In this document: one piece after another, positions 8,991 to 16,487 of the stretch | How the letters are laid out: each line of letters opens with the position of its first letter | Position numbering within the stretch: the first letter of the stretch is position 1 | Source: Cellulomonas sp. | GTDB lineage: Bacteria > Actinomycetota > Actinomycetes > Actinomycetales > Cellulomonadaceae | Assembly (NCBI GenBank): GCA_017882855.1 | Contig: JADGOR010000004.1 | Location: 1 to 52,048 of the forward strand | Length of the DNA stretch: 52,048 bases | Direction of reading: 5' to 3' | Translations under genes and position numbers: made by a program | The notes under the pieces: model-generated | Seen by the model: the letters and a program-made list of their open reading frames with translations, nothing else | Databases searched by the model: none | What the model was told of the DNA's origin: nothing

Positions 8991-9028
8991 CAGGTGCCCC
9001 GCCACGGTGCACGGTCTAGCGTGGTCGC

Positions 9029-9076
9029 ATGACGGAGTTCGACTCCTCGAGCTCCGGTACGTTCTTGACGCCGTAG
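9029..9076 (+). CDS. Possible leaderless 15-residue leader peptide upstream of the DoxX gene
   Basis: TAGCGT at 9017-9022 is followed by 6 bases and an ATG at 9029. This is the same spacing seen before aroA and hisN in this window. The reading frame encodes [15 protein letters not shown] and stops at 9074-9076, 23 bases before the DoxX-family start. It contains no cysteine. It could be a translated leader peptide or chance; the only support is the promoter spacing. Confidence 0.35.
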   Translation: MTEFDSSSSGTFLTP

Positions 9077-9099
9077 GCGGAGCGAACTAAGGACACACC

Positions 9100-9561
9100 A
9101 TGCTGCTACGTCGCATCGCTCGCCCGCTCCTCGCCTCGTGGTTCTTCCTCGAGGGGGTCGACGCGGTCCGCTACCCCACGGCTCACGCGGAGCGCGCCGC
9201 GCCGGTGCTCAACCCGCTGAGTGAACGACTGCCCATCGCGATCGAGACCCGTCGGTTGGCACAAGCGCATGGTGCGGCACTGGCCGGCTGCGCGGTCATG
9301 CTGGCGATCGGCAAGGCGCCCCGGACCGCGGCCTTCGCACTGGCCGCGCTCACGGCGCCCGTGGCCGTCGTCGGCCAACCGTTCTGGTCCACCCGCGACC
9401 CCCAGCTGCGGGCCGACTACCTCCGCGGGTTCCTCCGGAACGTGGGCATGATCGGCGGCGCGCTGGTCGCGGCGGCCGACACGGAAGGGAAACCGGGCCT
9501 CGCGTGGCGGATCGGACAGTCGCGGGAGCGGAGAGCCAAGGCCCACGCACAGAGCTCCTAG
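9100..9561 (+). CDS. DoxX-family membrane protein
   Basis: A 153-residue protein with about four hydrophobic segments. The N-terminus (RRIARPLLASWFFLEGVDAVRYP), the central AQAHGAALAGCAVMLAIGKAPR and the FLRNVGMIGGALVAAAD segment have the pattern of DoxX-family proteins. These are small inner-membrane proteins, some of which have been linked to thiol or oxidative stress functions. The start at 9100 has AAGGA a few bases upstream. It is divergent from sigR-rsrA, which makes a redox role plausible but not shown. Its own promoter has no clear SigR match. Confidence 0.8.
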   Translation: MLLRRIARPLLASWFFLEGVDAVRYPTAHAERAAPVLNPLSERLPIAIETRRLAQAHGAALAGCAVMLAIGKAPRTAAFALAALTAPVAVVGQPFWSTRDPQLRADYLRGFLRNVGMIGGALVAAADTEGKPGLAWRIGQSRERRAKAHAQSS

Positions 9562-9618
9562 CGCCGCGCGACTGGACGACCTGTCGATATCGGCTCGGGC
9601 CGTCGAGGAGCCGAACGC

Positions 9619-9624
9619 TAGGCT
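9619..9624 (+). promoter_or_regulatory. -10 element of leaderless aroA
   Basis: TAGGCT lies 6 bases before the aroA ATG (9631). No Shine-Dalgarno sequence precedes that ATG, so the transcript probably begins on the start codon. Confidence 0.5.
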
Positions 9625-9630
9625 CGGGCC

Positions 9631-10953
9631 ATGACCAACCCGCTCGGGCCCGACGCCGTTCGGGCCGCCCCGGGTGACCACCCGTGGACCGCGCCGTATG
9701 CCGAGCATCCGCTCGATGCGACGGTGGACGTCCCCGGTTCGAAGTCGCTCACCAACCGCTTCCTGGTCGTCAGCGCTCTCGCGGACGGACCGAGCCTGCT
9801 CCGCGGTGCGCTCCGCTCACGCGACACGAGCCTGATGGCCGCGGCTCTCGGTGCGCTGGGTGTGGTGGTGGCGCCCGAGACGACCAGCGACTGGCGGGTC
9901 ACTCCCGGACCACTTCGCGGCCCCGCCTCGATCGACTGCGGACTTGCCGGCACGGTGATGCGGTTCTTGCCGCCGCTCGCCGCGCTTTCCGAAGGCCCGG
10001 TGGCCCTCGATGGTGACACCCAAGCGCGCCGGCGTCCGATGGGCCCGATGCTCGATGCCTTGCGCGCGCTCGGGGTGCGGATCGAGGACGGCGGCTGCGG
10101 CGCACTGCCGTTCACGATCCACGGCGCGGGTCGCGTCCACGGCGGGACGATCGACATCGACTCCGCCGCCTCGAGCCAGTTCGTCTCGGGCCTTCTGCTC
10201 GCCGCCGCACGGTTCGACACCGGCCTCACCCTGCGGCACGTGGGCGTGACCCTGCCGAGCCGGCCCCACATCGACATGACGGTTCAGGTGCTCAGGTCCG
10301 CCGGTGTCGTCGTGGACGACTCGACCCCGACGGTGTGGCGGGTGGAGCCCGGGTCGATCGCGGCCCGCGACGTCCGGGTCGAACCTGACCTCTCCAACGC
10401 CGGCCCGTTCCTCGCGGCGGCGCTGGTGGCCGGCGGCACGGTCCGGGTGCCCGGCTGGCCGAGCCGGACCACCCAGCCGGGGGTGCAGTTCGCCGACCTG
10501 CTGGCACGCATGGGCGGTCATGTCTCGCTCGACGGCGAGGTCCTGACAGTCACCGGGGACGGCACCGTGCACGGCCTCGACGTGGACCTCTCCGAGGCCG
10601 GTGAGATCGCCCCGACGATCGCGGCCCTCGCCGCCCTCGCGGACTCCCCCACGCGGCTCCGCGGTATCGCGCACCTTCGCGGCCACGAGACGGACCGCCT
10701 GGCCGCTCTCGCCACCGAGATCACGCGGCTCGGCGGCCACGCGGAGCAGACCTCCGACGGACTCGTGATCACGCCGCGTCCGCTGCACCCGACGCTCGTG
10801 CGCACCTATCACGACCACCGGATGGCCACCGCGGGCGCCCTGATCGGGCTGAGGGTGCCCGGCGTCGAGGTCGAGGACATCGCGACGACCGCCAAGACCA
10901 TGCCGGACTTCCCGTTGATGTGGCAGCGGATGCTTGTCGGCGCGGAGCGCTGA
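9631..10953 (+). CDS. aroA: 3-phosphoshikimate 1-carboxyvinyltransferase (EPSP synthase)
   Basis: A cytosolic shikimate-pathway enzyme that transfers the enolpyruvyl group of PEP to shikimate 3-phosphate. The 440 residues cover the full family length. Signatures are PGSKSLTNR at 35-43, [18 protein letters not shown], the [18 protein letters not shown] loop, the [12 protein letters not shown] stretch, [14 protein letters not shown] and the C-terminal [15 protein letters not shown]. The usual DPSNAAPF appears as [10 protein letters not shown]. The gene starts with an ATG preceded by a -10 box rather than a Shine-Dalgarno sequence. rsgA follows 51 bases downstream and hisN after that, an order shared with many actinobacteria. 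Confidence 0.97.
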   Translation: MTNPLGPDAVRAAPGDHPWTAPYAEHPLDATVDVPGSKSLTNRFLVVSALADGPSLLRGALRSRDTSLMAAALGALGVVVAPETTSDWRVTPGPLRGPASIDCGLAGTVMRFLPPLAALSEGPVALDGDTQARRRPMGPMLDALRALGVRIEDGGCGALPFTIHGAGRVHGGTIDIDSAASSQFVSGLLLAAARFDTGLTLRHVGVTLPSRPHIDMTVQVLRSAGVVVDDSTPTVWRVEPGSIAARDVRVEPDLSNAGPFLAAALVAGGTVRVPGWPSRTTQPGVQFADLLARMGGHVSLDGEVLTVTGDGTVHGLDVDLSEAGEIAPTIAALAALADSPTRLRGIAHLRGHETDRLAALATEITRLGGHAEQTSDGLVITPRPLHPTLVRTYHDHRMATAGALIGLRVPGVEVEDIATTAKTMPDFPLMWQRMLVGAER

Positions 10954-11004
10954 TGCGCCTCCGGCCGGGTCGCGGGGTGCCGACGTGATCGCGGGGCCGA
11001 CCAG

Positions 11005-12072
11005 ATGAGGGACCGCGATCACGGGTTCGACGAGAGCCAGGTGCGGATGCGGCCGAACCCGCACGGCTCCCGGCCACGGACCAAGCGGCACCCCGAGCAT
11101 GGTGGCGCCGAGCCCGGGCTGGTCATCGGTGTGGACCGGGGCCGGTACTCCGTGCTGATCGACGCGGACACCAGCACCGAGCACCCGATCACCGCGATGA
11201 AGGCTCGTGAGCTAGGCCGGGAGCGGGTCGTCGTCGGGGACCGGGTCGACGTCGTCGGGGACACCTCGGGCGTCGACGGCTCGCTGGCCCGGATCGTGCG
11301 GATCGACGAGCGCACGACCACGCTGCGCCGCAGCGCCGATGACACCGACCCGGTCGAGCGCGTCCTCGTGGCGAACGCGGAGCAGCTCGTCATCGTGACG
11401 GCGCTCGCCGACCCGGAGCCGCGACCTCGGATGATCGATCGCTGCGTAGTTGCGGCGTACGACGCGGGGATGGAGGTCCTGCTCTGCCTGACCAAGGCCG
11501 ATCTCGCCGACGCGTCCGGATACCGGGCCAGGTACGAGCCGGTCGGGGTCGACGTCGTCGTGACGGCGCAGCGCCCTGACGGCTCGATCGACGGGATCGA
11601 CCTGGTCCGCACCGCGTTGGAAGGACGGAGCTCCGTACTGGTCGGGCACTCGGGGGTTGGCAAGTCCACCCTGGTCAACGCCCTGGTCCCCGACGCGGCC
11701 CGCGCCATCGGCCACGTCAATGTGGTCACCGGACGGGGTCGGCACACGTCGAGCTCGGCGGTCGCCCTCCGGATGCCGCCGCTCGAGGGCCATCGGGGCG
11801 GGTGGGTGATCGACACACCCGGCGTGCGATCCTTCGGCCTCGCGCACGTTCGCGTCGAGCACCTGCTCGCCGCGTTCCAGGACCTGGCGGAGGTGGCCGA
11901 GTCGTGCCCGCGCGGCTGCACCCACCTCGAGGACTCACCCGACTGCGAGCTGGACACCTGGGCCGCGGGGGGCAGCGCGCCCGAGAACGCGGACCTGCCC
12001 GCGCGCGCGGCGCGGCTCGAGTCGTTCCGCCGTCTCCTCACCAGCCGCAACGGCGGAGACACCGACCGTTGA
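11005..12072 (+). CDS. rsgA: Ribosome small-subunit GTPase RsgA
   Basis: A 355-residue circularly permuted GTPase that assists late 30S assembly. The domain order is an N-terminal OB-fold (about 36-110), then G4 (TKAD, 163-166), G1 (GHSGVGKST, 214-222) and G3 (DTPG, 270-273). A C-terminal zinc finger follows, with C301, C305, H307 and C314. The permuted G4-G1-G3 order is diagnostic. The N-terminal extension before the OB-fold is basic and may contact rRNA. The ATG at 11005 has no strong Shine-Dalgarno sequence, and a GTG 20 bases earlier is in another frame. It probably shares a transcript with aroA. Confidence 0.95.
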   Translation: MRDRDHGFDESQVRMRPNPHGSRPRTKRHPEHGGAEPGLVIGVDRGRYSVLIDADTSTEHPITAMKARELGRERVVVGDRVDVVGDTSGVDGSLARIVRIDERTTTLRRSADDTDPVERVLVANAEQLVIVTALADPEPRPRMIDRCVVAAYDAGMEVLLCLTKADLADASGYRARYEPVGVDVVVTAQRPDGSIDGIDLVRTALEGRSSVLVGHSGVGKSTLVNALVPDAARAIGHVNVVTGRGRHTSSSAVALRMPPLEGHRGGWVIDTPGVRSFGLAHVRVEHLLAAFQDLAEVAESCPRGCTHLEDSPDCELDTWAAGGSAPENADLPARAARLESFRRLLTSRNGGDTDR

Positions 12073-12108
12073 GCGGCGCGTGAGGCCCCGCCCGCCGACG
12101 CGCCCCGG

Positions 12109-12114
12109 TAGCGT
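12109..12114 (+). promoter_or_regulatory. -10 element of leaderless hisN
   Basis: TAGCGT lies 6 bases before the hisN ATG (12121), with no Shine-Dalgarno sequence between them. It is identical in sequence and spacing to the box before the short reading frame at 9029. Confidence 0.5.
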
Positions 12115-12120
12115 TCAGGC

Positions 12121-12924
12121 ATGGCTGTTCGACGTGGGTACGACGACGATCTCCGACTCGCACACGTCATCGCCGACCAGGTCGACTCGCAGACGATGGA
12201 GCGGTTCCGCTCGATCGACCTGCATGTGGAGACCAAGCCGGATCAGACGCCCGTGACCGACGCCGACCGCACCGCGGAGGAGATCGTTCGGGCCCAGCTC
12301 GGCCGGACCCGCCCGCGCGACGCCGTCATCGGCGAAGAGTTCCCCGACACCGGCCACGGCCCTCGGCAATGGGTCATCGACCCGATCGACGGGACCAAGA
12401 ACTTCGTCCGCGGGGTCCCGGTCTGGGCGACGCTGATCGCCCTGGTCGACGGCGGCGAGCCGGTCCTGGGCGTGGTGAGCGCACCGGCGCTCGGCCGACG
12501 GTGGTGGGCCGCCGTCGGATCGGGTGCATGGACGGGCAAGTCGCTGTCCGCCGCAACACGTCTGGCCGTCTCGGGGGTAGACCGCCTTGCCGACGCGTCC
12601 CTCTCCTACTCCTCGCTGAGCGGGTGGGAGGACGCCGGTCGATTCGATGCGTTTCTCGAGCTGACCCACTCGGTCTGGCGGACCCGTGCCTACGGCGACT
12701 TCTGGTCGCACGTGCTGGTGGCGGAGGGCGCCGTGGACGTCTCGTGCGAGCCAGAGCTCGCTCTGCACGACATGGCCGCCCTGGTCCCGATCGTCAGGGA
12801 GGCGGGTGGCCGGTTCACCTCGCTACGCGGCGAGCCGGGCCCGTTCGGCGGTTCAGCGGTCGCGAGCAACGGCCTGCTGCACGACGAGGTGCTGAGGATC
12901 CTGGACGGGCGACGCCGGCACTGA
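12121..12924 (+). CDS. hisN: Histidinol-phosphatase, inositol monophosphatase type
   Basis: A 267-residue member of the Mg-dependent inositol monophosphatase superfamily. In actinobacteria the neighbour of aroA/rsgA is the HisN type, which dephosphorylates histidinol phosphate. Metal-binding motifs are GEEF (71-74), DPIDGTKNF (87-95) and the C-terminal ELALHDMAAL, with the Asp of the usual WDxAA preserved as HDMAA. YGDFWSHVLVAEG also fits HisN. It could instead act on inositol phosphates or related sugars, which sequence alone does not exclude. It begins 48 bases after rsgA, with a leaderless-type promoter. Confidence 0.88.
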   Translation: MAVRRGYDDDLRLAHVIADQVDSQTMERFRSIDLHVETKPDQTPVTDADRTAEEIVRAQLGRTRPRDAVIGEEFPDTGHGPRQWVIDPIDGTKNFVRGVPVWATLIALVDGGEPVLGVVSAPALGRRWWAAVGSGAWTGKSLSAATRLAVSGVDRLADASLSYSSLSGWEDAGRFDAFLELTHSVWRTRAYGDFWSHVLVAEGAVDVSCEPELALHDMAALVPIVREAGGRFTSLRGEPGPFGGSAVASNGLLHDEVLRILDGRRRH

Positions 12925-12927
12925 CGC

Positions 12928-13389
12928 CTATCGGCCGGTGGCGACCAGCGAGGCGAGCTCGCTGACGTCGTACCAGAGGAGATCACGCTCGACCAGTCGT
13001 TCCGCCGCACCGAGGTCGCCCGCGATGGCGGCCGAGACGTCGGGTGCGGCCGCAGCCTCGTCGACATGGACACACGCGACCTGGGACCAGACCACGGGCG
13101 TGACTATCTCGATCGCGCCCGGCGCCGCGTCCGGGTCGGCTACCTGATCGGTCACCTGGACCGCGACGTCGGCACTCACCACGACGCGCCGCCTGGGTGC
13201 GTCGCGGTGCTCAGCCAGGCGCACCACGCTTGCATCCGCTGCGGCGAGCTGGGCCGCGTACTCGAGGCTCTCGTCGTCGTCATGCGGCAGGGCATCGGAC
13301 AGCGCACCGGTGACGGCGTACGCCCGGCGGGGCGCGAGCCCCTCGGGGTCGGCGAGCTCGCTCATCGTGGCCGGAAGGTAGACGCGCAC
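12928..13389 (-). CDS. DUF6912 family protein
   Basis: A 153-residue soluble acidic protein. From GTG 13389 it begins VRVYLPATMSELADPEGL, then YAVTGALSDALP, the conserved EYAAQLAAADASVVRL and APRRRVVVSADV, which match the uncharacterised DUF6912 family. No catalytic motif is apparent. It is the last gene of a three-gene set with SAF/CpaB and a CpaE-like ATPase, 17 bases after the ATPase stop. No Shine-Dalgarno sequence precedes GTG 13389; a longer open frame upstream overlaps the ATPase gene and is not needed. Function unknown. Confidence 0.8.
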   Translation of the reverse strand: MRVYLPATMSELADPEGLAPRRAYAVTGALSDALPHDDDESLEYAAQLAAADASVVRLAEHRDAPRRRVVVSADVAVQVTDQVADPDAAPGAIEIVTPVVWSQVACVHVDEAAAAPDVSAAIAGDLGAAERLVERDLLWYDVSELASLVATGR

Positions 13390-13406
13390 GTTGCCAGTGT
13401 GCCCGG

Positions 13407-14726
13407 TCAACGGCGGGAGAGCAGGTGCGCGCGCCGACGACGCGCCACACCGTCTGCTCGAGCGCTCGGACGCGGTGCGCCCAGAGCGAGCCGCTCGGCG
13501 AGGGCCGCGATCGCTCGCCGAGCCGGCGAGCCCGAGGCCTGCTCGCGCAAGGTGCGACCCGAGAGCAGCGCGCCGTCGCACGCGGCGCGATCATCGGGCA
13601 CGAGAACCGGATCCTCGACCCCGGCGAACCGGGCCAGCGCCTCTCGCACCGCATCGTTCGCCCGCGAGCCAACGGCTGAGGCCCGCACCCGATTCACGAC
13701 GACGACCCGGTCCGCGCCCGGGCGGATGAGCTCACGATCACTCAGGTCGGCCAGCGCTCGGACGAGTCGAGCGACACCCACCGGGTCGCCCGAGCCGACG
13801 GCGACGACCGCATCGGCCGCCCGCAGCACTCCGATCGTGCTGGCGTTGCGTCGAGCGGCCATCCCGGGGTACTCAGCGCCCGCCTCCTTCTCGAGGCAGA
13901 AGCCGCAGTCCACGACCACCCAGTCCACGACCCTCAGGGCGACGTCCCAGACCAGGTCGAGAGCGCTCGGCGTCAGCTCGGGCCACCGTTCGGCCCGGTT
14001 CAGTCCGGTCAGCAGGTGAAAGCCGGGCGCGAGCTGCGTGGCCTGCTGCAGGACGAGCTCCGGCGCGAGGCTTCCGCTGGCGGCGAGCCTGGCCACCGAC
14101 GCGATCCCGGCCGACTCGTCGAGCAGCCCGAGAGCCATCGCGAGCGATGAGCCGTAGGTGTCGGCGTCGACGAGCAGGACGACCTTGCCGAGAGCGACAA
14201 GCTCTGCAGCAAGGTTCACCGCGATCGTGCTTCGGCCCGGCGCTCCGGTCGGTCCCCAGACCGCAACCAGCCGGCCGCGCTCTCGTGGCGGATCGGCCGA
14301 CCCCGCGGGCTTCTCGAGCGCAGACACCGGGTGACTGACCGGAGCGGCGAGAGAGAGGCCCGCCGCAAGATCGCGCGCGAGGTCCTCGACGGCGTCGGCG
14401 ATCTCCTCGGCGGTGCGGTCGCCCCGGACCACGAGCGTCGCGCCGAGAGCCTCCATCCGCTCCGCCTGCCAATCGCTGTGCGCGTCTACGATCGCCACCA
14501 CAGCGGCCCCGACGCCGCGAAGACGCACCACGCCCTCGCGGTCGAGCTCGGGAAGATCGGCCGAGAGAACGACGACTCGGCCAAGGCCTGCGGCGGCCGC
14601 CGCGAGCAGCTCCGCGAGGTCGGCGCACCTGCGGACCACCCGCAGCGCGGACGTCCGTGCATCGAGGGCGGCCACGATGCTCGGTTCCTGTGGCCCGCGG
14701 ATGGCGCACAGAACCCCAGTTGTCAT
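13407..14726 (-). CDS. CpaE/MinD-like P-loop ATPase with an atypical Walker A
   Basis: A 439-residue protein with an N-terminal receiver-like domain (about 1-130, as in CpaE) and a C-terminal MinD/ParA-type domain. The P-loop reads WGPTGAPGRSTIAVNLA, with Arg in place of the terminal Walker A Lys. A VVLLVDADTYGSSLA segment matches Walker A' of the family, and VDWVVVDCGF is the Walker B region. The start at 14726 overlaps the upstream SAF-domain gene by four bases (ATGA). CpaE proteins localise Tad/Flp pilus machinery, but no tad ATPase, pilin or prepilin peptidase gene is nearby, so the role is uncertain. The C-terminal tail is basic (RRRRAHLLSRR). Confidence 0.85.
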   Translation of the reverse strand: MTTGVLCAIRGPQEPSIVAALDARTSALRVVRRCADLAELLAAAAAGLGRVVVLSADLPELDREGVVRLRGVGAAVVAIVDAHSDWQAERMEALGATLVVRGDRTAEEIADAVEDLARDLAAGLSLAAPVSHPVSALEKPAGSADPPRERGRLVAVWGPTGAPGRSTIAVNLAAELVALGKVVLLVDADTYGSSLAMALGLLDESAGIASVARLAASGSLAPELVLQQATQLAPGFHLLTGLNRAERWPELTPSALDLVWDVALRVVDWVVVDCGFCLEKEAGAEYPGMAARRNASTIGVLRAADAVVAVGSGDPVGVARLVRALADLSDRELIRPGADRVVVVNRVRASAVGSRANDAVREALARFAGVEDPVLVPDDRAACDGALLSGRTLREQASGSPARRAIAALAERLALGAPRPSARADGVARRRRAHLLSRR

Positions 14727-15382
14727 CGCGGCGCCGCCCCGTCCCAGCCGGGGATCGGCACGATCGCCACCGAGCCCTCGGCCGCCAGGGCACCCAGCAC
14801 GGCCGGGAGCTGGGCGGTCGGCACGAGCACCTGGACGGTCGAGCCGGAGTTGACGGAGAAGCTCCCGGCGTCCTTGCCGACCTCCGCCACCGTGAGGCCC
14901 TCGGCCACGGCGTGCGGCGCCGCCCCGGCCGCGATCGAGTCGCGATCCGGGGTGAACCACAGGTCGACCCGAGCGCCCGGGCGGACGCCGTCCGCGAGGG
15001 CCGTCTGGACCGGTACCGCAACTGGGCGAAGCCCGAGACCGTCACCGTCGCCGACCGACGAGCGCGGGATCAGCTCGCCGTCGCCGACCGTGCGCGTGAT
15101 GACCGCGCCGGTCGGGAGGCTCTCGTCGGGCGAGAGGTATCTGCTCGCGTCCGCGAGATGAACCCGCACGACGCCGACCCGCTCCCCGCGGAGAGGTTGG
15201 CCGGGTGTCAGCACGCCGTGCGCGACGAGCACGGGCGTGGTCCGATCCGCCTGGCCCACCGTCCACGCGCCGAGGGCCACGGCGAGCGCCACCAGGACGA
15301 CGCCGACGAGCAGTCGCGGGTCACGCCAGCCGGGCCGGCGCAGTCGTGACGCAACCTGACCGAACTCACCGCGGGACGACAT
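14723..15382 (-). CDS. SAF-domain membrane protein (CpaB/RcpC-like)
   Basis: A 219-residue protein with an N-terminal membrane anchor (PRLLVGVVLVALAVALGAWTV) followed by an SAF domain (VLVAHGVLTPGQPLRGERVG, LPTGAVITRTVGDGELIP). CpaB/RcpC proteins with this layout help assemble Flp pili at the cell envelope. The preferred start, ATG 15382, has GGAAGG 7 bases upstream; an ATG at 15409 has none. It heads the minus-strand set SAF - ATPase - DUF6912. It is divergent from the small HTH gene. Confidence 0.83.
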   Translation of the reverse strand: MSSRGEFGQVASRLRRPGWRDPRLLVGVVLVALAVALGAWTVGQADRTTPVLVAHGVLTPGQPLRGERVGVVRVHLADASRYLSPDESLPTGAVITRTVGDGELIPRSSVGDGDGLGLRPVAVPVQTALADGVRPGARVDLWFTPDRDSIAAGAAPHAVAEGLTVAEVGKDAGSFSVNSGSTVQVLVPTAQLPAVLGALAAEGSVAIVPIPGWDGAAPR

Positions 15383-15509
15383 CGTGGAGCCTTCCGGCCG
15401 AGCACTCATCTGAAGAGGACATAAGGGACATCATGCCGAGTGTGGACCCGATCGCGCTGGCACTTGTGGATTATGTTCGAGCCGCAAGCGGGCGTGCCAG
15501 ACTTGGGGC

Positions 15510-15725
15510 ATGACATCCCGGTTCCTCACGCTCGCGGACGTCACCGAGGTGCTCAACATCTCGAGCACGCAGGCCTACGCTCTCGTGCGGTCCGGAGAGC
15601 TCCCCGCGATTCAGGTCGGCGGCCGCGGTCAGTGGCGGGTCGAGGCAAGCGAGCTCGAGGGGTATATCCAGCGGATGTACGCCGAGACGCGAGCGAAGAT
15701 CGACGGCGGCGTCCCGCACGACTGA
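15510..15725 (+). CDS. Small excisionase/MerR-like helix-turn-helix protein
   Basis: A 71-residue protein that is almost entirely one winged-HTH domain: FLTLADVTEVLNISSTQAYALVRSGELPAIQ, then GQWRVEASELEGYIQRM. The pattern is that of the excisionase-family/BldC-like DNA-binding proteins, which bind DNA as cooperative arrays in Streptomyces. No integrase or attachment site lies nearby, so it is a chromosomal regulator and not a phage remnant. The ATG at 15510 has no Shine-Dalgarno sequence; CAGACT lies 6 bases upstream as a weak -10 candidate. It is divergent from the SAF-domain gene. Confidence 0.85.
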   Translation: MTSRFLTLADVTEVLNISSTQAYALVRSGELPAIQVGGRGQWRVEASELEGYIQRMYAETRAKIDGGVPHD

Positions 15726-15808
15726 CGCCGCCGGGTTCCGCAAGGCGCGCACCCCGGACCACCTGAGTGGCAGCCACGTCGTGACGGCCTGGGAGTCGGG
15801 CGCGACGT

Positions 15809-16345
15809 TCAGCTGCTGCTGACCCGGAGGATGGCCGCGAACGGCACGGCCAGCGGACGCGCCGATCGCTCGTCGCCCCGACCGTCGGAGTCCGGTGCTA
15901 TGTCGAGGTGGTCCTGTCCGACGGCGACGATCCGGCCCAGGTGAGTCGAGTCCGTGGTGACGACCTGGACCGAGCGGCCCTCGACCGCGAGCCCGCGAAG
16001 CGCATGACCGAGGCCAAGACGTCGGAGCACCTCCCCCGCGGGCGGCGCCGCGTACGCGCTGAGCCCCCCGATCGCCGTCAGTGCCGCTTGCGGGACGAGG
16101 TGCCGTCGCAAGCCCTCGGCGAGGAGCAACCACTCGCTCGCCACGTCCGCGACCTCGCCGCGCAGCACCTCGCCGCCGCGCAGTCGAAGGTCCACCGGTG
16201 CACGGCCCTGGGTCCGGAGCCGATCCGCGATCGCGACCCCCGCTCTCTCGGCCGCGACCCGGTCGGCGACCTCCGAGTCCCGCTCGTGCGCGCGGGTCGA
16301 GCCGAGCTGTGCCTCGAGATCGGCGAAGAGCTCTTCCCAGCGCAT
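15809..16345 (-). CDS. Conserved actinobacterial protein with a tandem duplicated beta domain
   Basis: A 178-residue protein of a widespread unnamed actinobacterial family. After an acidic helical N-terminus (MRWEELFADLEAQL) there are two similar segments. Residues 51-75 (VDLRLRGGEVLRGEVADV...) and 126-150 (VQVVTTDSTHLGRIVAVG...) are each followed by a short VPxAAL/VPFAAI strand (84-94 and 167-176). The strand pattern resembles an Sm-like or SH3-like barrel repeated twice. No enzyme motif or membrane segment is visible. The start is ATG 16345, with TACGGT 6 bases before it. It is divergent from the LysM gene. Confidence 0.7.
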   Translation of the reverse strand: MRWEELFADLEAQLGSTRAHERDSEVADRVAAERAGVAIADRLRTQGRAPVDLRLRGGEVLRGEVADVASEWLLLAEGLRRHLVPQAALTAIGGLSAYAAPPAGEVLRRLGLGHALRGLAVEGRSVQVVTTDSTHLGRIVAVGQDHLDIAPDSDGRGDERSARPLAVPFAAILRVSSS

Positions 16346-16351
16346 GCCCGC

Positions 16352-16357
16352 ACCGTA
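16352..16357 (-). promoter_or_regulatory. -10 element of the leaderless duplicated-domain gene
   Basis: Read on the minus strand, TACGGT lies 6 bases before the ATG at 16345, with no Shine-Dalgarno sequence in between. Confidence 0.45.
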
Positions 16358-16425
16358 GCCCGGGCCGGTCCTGACCGGAGCGGATTCCACAGTGCGCCGG
16401 AAGGGTGGACACGGCGCGCGAAACC

Positions 16426-16475
16426 AGATACACCTAGCGATGTCTAAATGGATCAATCGCCATCACTAGGTATCT
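16426..16475. promoter_or_regulatory. Imperfect palindrome in the divergent LysM promoter region
   Basis: AGATACACCTAGCGATG at 16426-16442 and CATCACTAGGTATCT at 16461-16475 are imperfect inverted copies: AGATAC, CTAG and GATG all match, with a two-base insertion in the left arm. The loop is AT-rich. The element lies 12 bases before the LysM start codon, between it and the divergent gene. It could be an operator or a pair of symmetrical -10 regions (TATCT on each strand). Confidence 0.5.
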
Positions 16476-16487
16476 ACGGAGTCCATC

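Noticed and set aside
8262-9005. sigR start at 9005
   Set aside because: The SigR-type promoter at 8964-8990 lies inside this extension, so that start would be absent from the main transcript. The sequence before 8954 also lacks family similarity.
12928-14019. Long plus-strand frame across DUF6912 and the ATPase
   Set aside because: It is a shadow frame rich in Arg, Ser and Thr, opposite two well-supported minus-strand genes.
15510-15725. Excisionase-like gene as evidence of an integrated element
   Set aside because: There is no integrase, phage gene, attachment-site repeat or composition shift nearby; such small HTH proteins are normal chromosomal regulators in actinobacteria.
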